Origin: Chloroflexota bacterium
GTDB lineage: Bacteria; Chloroflexota; Anaerolineae; B4-G1
DNA length: 17,975 nucleotides
Assembly (NCBI GenBank): GCA_024232355.1
Contig: JAAEPW010000413.1
Location: 1 to 17,975 of the forward strand
Direction of reading: 5' to 3'
Shown: positions 1 to 7,140 of the stretch, piece by piece
How the letters are laid out: each line of letters opens with the position of its first letter
How positions within the stretch are numbered: position 1 is the first letter of the stretch
Program-made: the position numbers and the translations under genes
Notes under the pieces: generated by a model
What the model was told of the DNA's origin: nothing
Seen by the model: only the letters and a program-made list of their open reading frames with translations
Database searches by the model: none

Positions 1-2
1 CC

Positions 3-137
3 GATTTTATGGGTGAAAACGTGCTCATACTTGAAAAGTTGGCAGCGAAGGACATTCTGGTCGCTCCAAGATGGTTTTTTTGCATCGACGAGACGATGTT
101 TGACAGATTTCAAGCCCAAACCGGTACGACTTTATGA
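3..137 (+). CDS. Possible 3' end of an unrecognised gene, truncated by the window edge
   Basis: An open frame enters from the left edge on the plus strand and stops at a TGA at 135-137, giving 44 residues with no start visible. The peptide has an unremarkable composition with a WFFC and a FDRFQ stretch; I do not recognise a family. It would be the only plus-strand gene in the window. The stop codon lies inside the first copy of a tandem repeat, so the original C-terminus may have been replaced by an inserted sequence. It could equally be a chance open frame. Confidence 0.25.
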   Translation, partial: DFMGENVLILEKLAAKDILVAPRWFFCIDETMFDRFQAQTGTTL

Positions 138-165
138 GACTTTGCCCGGTACGACTTTATGAGAC
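121..165. repeat. Tandem pair of a 20-bp direct repeat
   Basis: The 20-mer CCGGTACGACTTTATGAGAC occurs at 121-140 and again, identical, at 146-165, separated by TTTGC, so the period is 25 bp. Repeated internal motifs close to a TG...CA end are a feature of some insertion sequences, such as the IS21 family. The sequence just after the second copy reads CGACACA, which could be such an end. No transposase is visible, so the insertion-sequence reading is only a hypothesis. Confidence 0.6.
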
Positions 166-225
166 TCGACACATCTCTACTAACTAACGTGTTTCTAAAC
201 CGCCGCTGTGCTAAAATTTGATATG

Positions 226-250
226 CCAAAATAGGCAATGATTATTTTGG
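226..250 (-). terminator. Weak hairpin overlapping the stop of the ICMT-family gene
   Basis: CCAAAATA (226-233) pairs perfectly with TATTTTGG (243-250) around a 9-base loop. The stem is AT-rich and includes the TAA stop of the minus-strand gene, with no good T-run after it. It may contribute to 3' end formation but is weak. Confidence 0.2.
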
Positions 251-835
251 TTTTCTGAGTTTTGGTAATAAACGACCTGTCCGTGCAATGTACTTTGTGT
301 AATCCTCTTGGAAATAATCCAGCAACATTTTTTCTTCTTTTGATATTCGTACTATTATCACGGTCATATAAGCTAGGCCAACAAAACCAATGATATAATT
401 ACCCGATAAAAGAAATAAACCGAGATGCATTAAAGTAAAAGCACTGTACATCGGATGTCGAATTCTACTATATGGGCCGATTGTTACCAGTTCATGGCGG
501 CTCTTTACTTTTAACGTGCGACTAAAGTTTTTCCCTAATGATAAATGAACCCACGCCAAGAGCACAGGTGAAAGTGCCATAATCAACACACCTGCCCATT
601 TGATGGCATTGTTGAATTCTAAACCGAATCGATCCAGCCAAGGAAAACCTAGTATGTATCCCAAAGACACAAAAACTCCTAAACCTAAGAAAACTCTCCT
701 TAAAAAACCAATTACGTCCCCTTCGACTTTGGTTCGAGTTCCTTCAAAGTCCTTGGTTTGAAAAAAGAAATATACTCTTACTAGAACAATTGCCGACGCA
801 ATAAGAGCGCACAATATCCGAAATTCCAAATCCAT
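242..835 (-). CDS. Isoprenylcysteine carboxyl methyltransferase (ICMT)-family integral membrane protein
   Basis: A 197-residue membrane protein with about four to five hydrophobic segments. The family signature is in its C-terminal half: a GPYSRIRHPMY motif at residues 120-130, a hydrophobic stretch, then a helix with EEK..L...F...Y..Y...T.R..P (167-191). In ICMT/PEMT-like enzymes these elements build the SAM and lipid-substrate site in the membrane. The substrate of bacterial members is usually unknown and cannot be read here; they methylate small lipophilic or thiol groups in characterised cases. I chose the ATG at 835 because an AGAGGT Shine-Dalgarno sits 8-10 bases upstream; the frame remains open ten codons further to 865, where no such site is seen. 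The gene and its flanks are visibly more AT-rich than groEL next door, and it lies beyond the groEL terminator, so it is probably an independent and perhaps acquired gene. Confidence 0.85.
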   Translation of the reverse strand: MDLEFRILCALIASAIVLVRVYFFFQTKDFEGTRTKVEGDVIGFLRRVFLGLGVFVSLGYILGFPWLDRFGLEFNNAIKWAGVLIMALSPVLLAWVHLSLGKNFSRTLKVKSRHELVTIGPYSRIRHPMYSAFTLMHLGLFLLSGNYIIGFVGLAYMTVIIVRISKEEKMLLDYFQEDYTKYIARTGRLLPKLRKPK

Positions 836-920
836 ATTAGTGGGCACCTCTAACCAGCTAACCATTCAACAGGCCGATTATGCCACCAACAGGCCAGTTT
901 GTCCAGTGAGCCAAGATATC

Positions 921-956
921 ACAAAAGAAAAGGCCCCTCGCCATAACGAGGGGCCT
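921..956 (-). terminator. Rho-independent terminator of groESL
   Basis: On the minus strand a perfect 10-bp stem (AGGCCCCTCG at 931-940 with CGAGGGGCCT at 947-956, six-base loop) is followed by TTTTCTTTTG. It lies about 60 bases past the groEL stop codon and is a textbook intrinsic terminator. Confidence 0.92.
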
Positions 957-1014
957 CTGGTTTGATTCGTTCGCAAATCGCCTCAGAAATTATCTGTGGG
1001 CGGGCTGCGTCGAT

Positions 1015-2673
<1,659 letters not shown>

Positions 2674-2685
2674 TTACTTGACTAA

Positions 2686-2988
2686 TTACTCGAGGACGGC
2701 CAGAATGTCACTCTCTTTCAAAAAGAGAATTTCTTTGCCGTCTTTTGTCTTGAACTGTGTACCGGCGTACTTGGCGTACACGACAGTGTCTCCGACCTGG
2801 ACTTCTAACGGAATGCGATTGCCGTCCTCATCGAGGCGGCCAGGCCCTGCGGCCAGTACCTTGCCCTGTTGGGGCTTTTCTTTGGCGGTGTCTGGAAGTA
2901 CCAACTGCCCACCGGCGAAGGTTGCTTGTTCTTCCTCCAGCGGTTCTATGACTACCCGATCACCCAATGGTTTGATGTTCAAACCCAT
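2686..2988 (-). CDS. groES: Co-chaperonin GroES (Cpn10)
   Basis: A 100-residue lid subunit of the GroEL-GroES machine. It shows the standard pattern: [16 protein letters not shown] at the N-terminus, the mobile-loop region around residues 20-36 ([19 protein letters not shown]), [10 protein letters not shown], then [14 protein letters not shown] and the C-terminal [14 protein letters not shown]. Length is typical. The ATG at 2988 has an excellent GGAGG site 7-8 bases upstream. It is the first gene of the operon; the 5' leader begins near 3068 and contains a CIRCE operator, so transcription and possibly transcript stability should respond to HrcA. groEL follows after 24 bases. Confidence 0.98.
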   Translation of the reverse strand: MGLNIKPLGDRVVIEPLEEEQATFAGGQLVLPDTAKEKPQQGKVLAAGPGRLDEDGNRIPLEVQVGDTVVYAKYAGTQFKTKDGKEILFLKESDILAVLE

Positions 2989-3037
2989 CTTGTTACCTCC
3001 TGTTTAGATTGTTAATTCGATTTTACCATTCACTCTA

Positions 3038-3064
3038 TTAGCACCCCAATTACGAGAGTGCTAA
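3038..3064. promoter_or_regulatory. CIRCE operator 2 (HrcA site) in the groES leader
   Basis: TTAGCACCC (3038-3046), nine bases, GAGTGCTAA (3056-3064): the CIRCE consensus TTAGCACTC-N9-GAGTGCTAA with one arm base changed. It lies immediately downstream of the predicted start of transcription, the usual position for HrcA repression of groESL. Confidence 0.93.
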
Positions 3065-3074
3065 CTCGGACGCA

Positions 3075-3102
3075 ATAATACCATGCATTTTGTAAATGTC
3101 AA
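3075..3102 (-). promoter_or_regulatory. Sigma-A type promoter of groES-groEL
   Basis: On the minus strand a perfect -35 TTGACA (3097-3102) is followed by 16 bases and a -10 TATTAT (3075-3080). Transcription would start near 3068. The promoter sits exactly between the two CIRCE operators, so HrcA could occlude it from both sides. Confidence 0.9.
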
Positions 3103-3143
3103 ATCCCGTTAGCACTCTCTTTCGATGAGTGCTAACGGGATTT
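3101..3143. promoter_or_regulatory. CIRCE operator 1 with extended 17-bp palindrome
   Basis: The core at 3109-3135 is a perfect CIRCE element, TTAGCACTC-N9-GAGTGCTAA. The symmetry continues outward so that 3101-3117 and 3127-3143 form a perfect 17-bp inverted repeat around a 9-base centre. The core lies 7 bp upstream of the -35 box. As RNA the extended arms would fold into a strong hairpin about 55 bases after the carD stop, so it may also end carD transcription, although no long T-run follows on the minus strand. Confidence 0.93.
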
Positions 3144-3197
3144 TTATGAAACCCGTCGTAAATCTCCAGCGGATATCTCTAAATCGTTGTCAAATAA

Positions 3198-3698
3198 TCA
3201 CACGGCGTCTTGTAACACGGTCAACTTGTCCTGGATCTGGGCCTCGGCATCTTTTATCTCGATACTCTGTGAGGCTGCAACCTCCCCGGCGAGGAGCATC
3301 ATGCCTTCCACGTACATTTGTTTTCCACGCGTGGTCAAGCGACCCACTTGCTGCAATCGCCAGGCCATGTCCCTCACAGCCGCTGCCACTTTGAGCACAT
3401 CCCCTGTGTGGAGTCTGTCCTCCAACACTTGATAGCGCTCTTTATGGTCGGTAGGCAGCGTCCCTGGGCTGTCTTTCAGTACGCCCCACACCTGGCCCAA
3501 ATTTGACTCTGAGATAGCCCGTCGCAGCCCGATAGTCTCCGCAGTACTAATCGGGATCATCAGACTGGAAGATAGTTGCCCCAGCAACTTGATTCTGTAA
3601 TACTGATTGTTCCCCCCCTGCCACTGACGTTCCTCGATACGTTCCACAACACCAGCGCCACGGAAAGGATGAACTATTGCGTCGCCCGCTTTGAACAT
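3198..3698 (-). CDS. CarD/CdnL-family RNA polymerase-binding transcriptional regulator
   Basis: A 166-residue cytosolic protein of the CarD/CdnL/TRCF family, which binds the RNA polymerase beta subunit and stabilises open promoter complexes. Residues 1-60 form the Tudor-like RNAP-interaction domain: MFKAGDAIVHPFRGAGVVERI, then QYYRIKLLG and the MIPIS..E.IGLRR stretch. The rest is helical, with tryptophans in QVWGVLKD and DMAWRLQQ. I chose the ATG at 3698 because AAAGGGG lies 8-9 bases upstream and the protein then begins at the family's usual residue; a TTG start at 3761 would add 21 residues with no good ribosome site. It is the last gene in the PadR-unknown-CarD series and directly precedes the groESL control region, with the extended CIRCE palindrome between them. 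Which promoters it affects here cannot be read. Confidence 0.93.
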   Translation of the reverse strand: MFKAGDAIVHPFRGAGVVERIEERQWQGGNNQYYRIKLLGQLSSSLMIPISTAETIGLRRAISESNLGQVWGVLKDSPGTLPTDHKERYQVLEDRLHTGDVLKVAAAVRDMAWRLQQVGRLTTRGKQMYVEGMMLLAGEVAASQSIEIKDAEAQIQDKLTVLQDAV

Positions 3699-3773
3699 TA
3701 TTATTTCCCCTTTATCACTCGTAACCTCAACCTTGCCTTGAAATTTATCATTTGCAGCCAAATCACATTTCTT

Positions 3774-4130
3774 CTATACAGTCCCTATCTCACCATCACG
3801 GACTATTACGTGTTCATAGAGTGAGAGTGGATTCGGATCACCGGGGGCTCCCGGGTAGTCGGTTGCAAATACCAAAGAATCCTCGAATGGCGGCTCCAAC
3901 CCCTCCACCAGTCGTTCCACGATAGCTCGCGCCCCCAGCCCGGCAACCATCTCTTGCCGACTCTCAACCGAAGGCAGCGCTCCCATACACAACACTCGAA
4001 AAAGCGGCGACAAAAAGACTGGCACACGCCAATTTTCTCTATTTTTACAGGTCACGTCAAACAAGGCGACGTCGTCCAAATCATCCTCCGTCATCCTTGT
4101 CTCGTACAACCGAATTTCATAGGTGCTCAT
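3774..4130 (-). CDS. Small protein of unknown function coupled to the PadR regulator
   Basis: A 118-residue soluble protein that I do not recognise. It starts MSTYEIRLYETRMTEDDLDDV, has an acidic N-terminal third, two cysteines (CKNREN and VLCMG), a hydrophobic helix around AGLGARAIVERLVEG, and ends in a proline/glycine-rich stretch and a YEHVIVRDGE strand. No membrane segment or signal peptide is seen. Its ATG at 4130 shares one base with the PadR TGA stop (TGATG), which strongly suggests translational coupling, so it is likely expressed with and perhaps functionally tied to that regulator. A TTG one codon upstream is a less likely start. The gap to carD is 75 bases. Confidence 0.75.
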   Translation of the reverse strand: MSTYEIRLYETRMTEDDLDDVALFDVTCKNRENWRVPVFLSPLFRVLCMGALPSVESRQEMVAGLGARAIVERLVEGLEPPFEDSLVFATDYPGAPGDPNPLSLYEHVIVRDGEIGTV

Positions 4131-4750
4131 CAATCGTTTTCTCTTGCATCCTGCGCCAAACTGGCGCGATTTTGATTGATCACAGCAGCAAGATCATCTT
4201 GTACAGTCTCTGCAGACAAGGATGATTGTGATAGGTGACCCCGCATCCGATCCAGCCAGGAAAGCTCGGCAGCAGCCATGGTCAGCCCATAGTCAAGCGC
4301 CAACAGGTCTCCTAGGTCCATTTTACCATTCACAGATTCGGCAGTCTGCTGCAGGGCACATTGATGATCGGCAACCTGAGTGCGCCGTTGTTCCAAATGA
4401 TCGATCAAACCATCGTGTGAGAGACTGCTAGCCAGGATCAAATGCATCAGAAAAGTTTTCAAGGAGACGCTCGAGGCCGCAGGCTGACTCACCCATTTTT
4501 GCAACGTCTGCTCACCCGTCTCGGCGATGGTATAGATTTTCCGAGGAGGCTTGTCCTGCCGAGGAATTACCTCGACGGTCACCAAGTCATCTTCTAGCAA
4601 GGCGTGCAGCGCGGGGTACAGACTACCAAAGCTGGGGCTGTCGACCAGCCAACTCAGTCGCTGGAGAAAGCGCTTGATATCATAACCAGACATTGGTTGT
4701 CTGGTCAGTAAACCTAGAATAAAATGACGAAGACTGACATTGTTAGCCAC
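4130..4750 (-). CDS. PadR-family transcriptional regulator
   Basis: A 206-residue dimeric winged-helix DNA-binding protein. The N-terminal wHTH (about residues 5-83) has the PadR pattern: LRHFILGLLTRQPMSGYDIKRFL, then the recognition region SPSFGSLYPALHALLEDDLV, and the beta-wing KPPRKIYTIAETGEQTLQKW. The C-terminal half (about 90-175) is the helical PadR dimerisation domain. The frame is open for 43 codons further upstream, but that extension crosses a strong promoter and lacks family similarity. The GTG at 4750 with AAGGGA 7 bases upstream starts just before the conserved domain. A palindrome overlaps its own -10 box, pointing to autoregulation. The effector ligand is unknown; PadR proteins usually sense phenolics, drugs or other small molecules. 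Confidence 0.92.
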   Translation of the reverse strand: MANNVSLRHFILGLLTRQPMSGYDIKRFLQRLSWLVDSPSFGSLYPALHALLEDDLVTVEVIPRQDKPPRKIYTIAETGEQTLQKWVSQPAASSVSLKTFLMHLILASSLSHDGLIDHLEQRRTQVADHQCALQQTAESVNGKMDLGDLLALDYGLTMAAAELSWLDRMRGHLSQSSLSAETVQDDLAAVINQNRASLAQDAREND

Positions 4751-4775
4751 AACGTATCCCTTATACCGTTTCACT

Positions 4776-4821
4776 ATATAACGATTTGTTATATTATACC
4801 ACGCTACATCGATGTTGGCAA
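4776..4821 (-). promoter_or_regulatory. Promoter and probable autoregulatory operator of the padR-like gene
   Basis: On the minus strand, TTGCCA (4816-4821), 17 bases, TATAAT (4793-4798) make a near-consensus sigma-A promoter. A perfect inverted repeat ATATAAC-N5-GTTATAT (4776-4794) starts at the last bases of the -10 and covers the start point. This is where an autorepressor of the PadR type would be expected to bind. Confidence 0.8.
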
Positions 4822-4875
4822 CCGAGTGCGGGTAAGCAACCACCGCACAACGTTGGTTCTGAACAACACCTAATA

Positions 4876-4952
4876 GCAAAAACCCGCTCCGTGGGCTGAA
4901 ACAGCCTGGAGGGGGTTTGCTTTGAGCCGGGCGGTTTCAGCGTCCGGCGGTG
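4876..4952 (-). repeat. Structured repeat, copy A, and probable terminator of the AOR-family gene
   Basis: Read on the minus strand, starting about a dozen bases after the oxidoreductase stop, the segment folds as a GCCGGACG/CGCCCGGC hairpin around CTGAAAC, then AAACCC...GGGTTT enclosing the small hairpin GGCTG-TTT-CAGCC, ending GGGTTTTTG. A clearly related segment follows the EamA gene at 13.09-13.17 kb. The second structure with its T-run is a plausible terminator. The rest of the 214-base gap up to the PadR start holds only that gene's promoter and operator. Confidence 0.6.
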
Positions 4953-4964
4953 TTTGTTGGATGT

Positions 4965-7043
4965 TCAGTCAGCAGGTTTTGAATGACTTTTCGCCCCGTC
5001 TACCATCGGCTGGTACACATCCTCCATCTCTAACTCGTGCAGGCGCTCCCGAGTGGGCCAACCATTTTCGGTATCCCAGCCGTGCAGGGCATAGAATTCG
5101 TCTACGATGGGCTCGAACTGTTCGCGGTCCAGCGTATGGCATTTCTCCAAAAATGGATTTTGGTATGGCTCACCCTGTTCAAAATAGGGCAAGACCAGTT
5201 CGTCGGTCTGCCGGTCTCGCGCCCAGTGCCGGACTTGGATCGCGCGTTCGAGGGTGCAGACACGCTCCGCCGCGCGTTCGAACTCCTTCTCCGACCAATC
5301 CACCCCGGTGCCCGCGGCAAACAGGTGATACTCGACGGAAGGCCCCTCGATCTCGCCCAGTCCCTCGATGTCGAGCCGCCACTGGTGATCGTTCCCCTTT
5401 CGGTTAAATATCAAGGGGAATCCCCAATCGTCGATGGGCACGCAATCCTTGATCACCGGGCGCACCGTGTGATAGTGCGCGACGCGGGCGCGGTCTTTAT
5501 GGTAGCCGGTGCGCGGGTCGACGGCATCCGCGCTGCCGTAAACGTGCTCCCCAATGGTGCGGATTTGATCGAGCAAGACGGCTTTTGCCGTTGGATCCTC
5601 CAGCGATGCGGCGGCAGCGGAAGCTCCGCCAGACCACAAAGAACCGTGACCAGTAGAAAAGGGATCGCGAGTATCCGCCAACCATTGTAACGCCGAGACC
5701 AACCAAAAGGGGAAAGGATAGACCCATCCATCGTGGCCGTCCCAATGCCCCGTCTGCCCCCACCCGGCGTACCGTTCCTGAGCGGTCTTTTCACCCATAC
5801 GAAGGGTTTTCGCCGCCGCCCATCCGCCTTGGGCCAGTGTATCTCCAAGACCCTCACGGTAAGCGATGACGCGCAGAAACTCGACCCAAAACTCGGGGGA
5901 CTGCCAATCGATGGCCCGGCCGTTCACCTCGGAGATCAAGCCATCCTTTTGACAAGCGATCAACCAGGGAACGATACCCACGAGAATATCGAATTGGTTC
6001 AATCCATACGTATTGGACAGGATATTCAATTCAAAGGCCGCGCGCCGCGCCAGTTGCCAGTCGTAGAGAACCTTGGCAAAGGATGGGTCGTCCTCACTCC
6101 AGCCCAGAAACGCCATTCCGACGCAGTGCCAATTCCCGCTCCACTTGCGATCAAAGACGTGTCCGGGCATATCCTCCACATAGACCGCGCACGGCGTGAG
6201 ACACACCTCGGTGCAGCCATAACAGCGGGCCTTGCCGTTTCCCTCGGCGGCAAGCTGTTCGTTCAGCTTGTCAATGTCGCGGTCAAAGTAAACGGGGCCC
6301 TGGCGTCCAGCCTCGACCAGCCGCTTGGAAAGCGTCCTGCTGATAGATGTGATCGTTTTGGGAGCAGCCAATGACACCCGGCCCGTGCCAACAACCGAGA
6401 TAGCTTTGAGATTTTTCGAGCCCATTACAGCGCCAAAGCCTCCCTGGCCGCTGGCGGAAGAACTGGCAGCCTGGATGGTGGCGATGGCGCTCAAGTGCTC
6501 GCCAGCGGGGCCGATGGCCAATGATTGTGCGCTTTCCCCCTCGATGGAAGCAAGCGCGTCCAGTGTATCCAACGCATCCTGGCCCCACAGATCGTCGGCA
6601 GGCAAGACACTCACCTCGTCGTCACGGATGCAGATGCGCACCGGCTCCTCGGCGGCTCCGGTCACGATGATCCCGTCGTACCCAGCACGCTTTAGCTCGC
6701 CGCCGAAACGGGCGCCGACGCTCGAGCGCGTAAACCAGGGATAAGGGTACGCCTGTGGGCTAAAGGCGCAAATGTTGGTGCGCCCCGAGTAGGGCGAACG
6801 CGATCCGGTCAGCGCCCCGGCAAAGATCATCAGGGGATTGGCCGGGTCCAGGGGGGGCACCGGTTCCGGGTATTCGTCCCAGCAGATTTTGGCCGCGATC
6901 CCGCGCGCGCCGAGAAAGTTGGGCGCATAAGGTTCGACGGGCTGGACGGTGATCCGCATATTGCTCAGGTCCACGCGCAGAATGCGGTTCGCCCATCCAT
7001 TCAGGTTTTGGAAACGATCAAGTTTTTTCGTGATCGGCTTCAT
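4965..7043 (-). CDS. Aldehyde ferredoxin oxidoreductase (AOR)-family tungsten/molybdenum enzyme
   Basis: A 692-residue cytosolic oxidoreductase of the AOR family, whose members use a bis-pterin tungsten (or molybdenum) site and a [4Fe-4S] cluster to oxidise aldehydes or reduce acids with ferredoxin. Seen: the N-terminal GWANRILRVDLS strand, LGARGIAAKI (44-53), the family hallmark GGFGAVMGSKNLKAI (201-215), and cluster cysteines CYGCTEVC at 274, 277 and 281, with a candidate fourth, C534, in KDCVPIDDWGFP. It is longer than the classical archaeal enzymes (about 600). I chose the ATG at 7043 because AAGGAG lies 8 bases upstream; an open extension of 158 codons runs into the NACHT gene and is spurious. 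The gap to the NACHT gene is 97 bases. The substrate cannot be assigned; the subfamily that includes benzoyl-CoA reductase BamB is also possible. The MoeA gene in this window would serve its cofactor. Confidence 0.9.
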   Translation of the reverse strand: MKPITKKLDRFQNLNGWANRILRVDLSNMRITVQPVEPYAPNFLGARGIAAKICWDEYPEPVPPLDPANPLMIFAGALTGSRSPYSGRTNICAFSPQAYPYPWFTRSSVGARFGGELKRAGYDGIIVTGAAEEPVRICIRDDEVSVLPADDLWGQDALDTLDALASIEGESAQSLAIGPAGEHLSAIATIQAASSSASGQGGFGAVMGSKNLKAISVVGTGRVSLAAPKTITSISRTLSKRLVEAGRQGPVYFDRDIDKLNEQLAAEGNGKARCYGCTEVCLTPCAVYVEDMPGHVFDRKWSGNWHCVGMAFLGWSEDDPSFAKVLYDWQLARRAAFELNILSNTYGLNQFDILVGIVPWLIACQKDGLISEVNGRAIDWQSPEFWVEFLRVIAYREGLGDTLAQGGWAAAKTLRMGEKTAQERYAGWGQTGHWDGHDGWVYPFPFWLVSALQWLADTRDPFSTGHGSLWSGGASAAAASLEDPTAKAVLLDQIRTIGEHVYGSADAVDPRTGYHKDRARVAHYHTVRPVIKDCVPIDDWGFPLIFNRKGNDHQWRLDIEGLGEIEGPSVEYHLFAAGTGVDWSEKEFERAAERVCTLERAIQVRHWARDRQTDELVLPYFEQGEPYQNPFLEKCHTLDREQFEPIVDEFYALHGWDTENGWPTRERLHELEMEDVYQPMVDGAKSHSKPAD

Positions 7044-7140
7044 TTGATTTCTCCTTGATAATTCGACTAGAACTGAGGAGTAGAGCATTCCTAAATGCGG
7101 AATATCTTTCACAGGGCATGCTCGATCCTCTGTTGCCGAG

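Noticed and set aside
3699..3761. TTG start extending CarD by 21 residues
   Set aside because: The ATG at 3698 has a strong AAAGGGG site and begins at the conserved domain.
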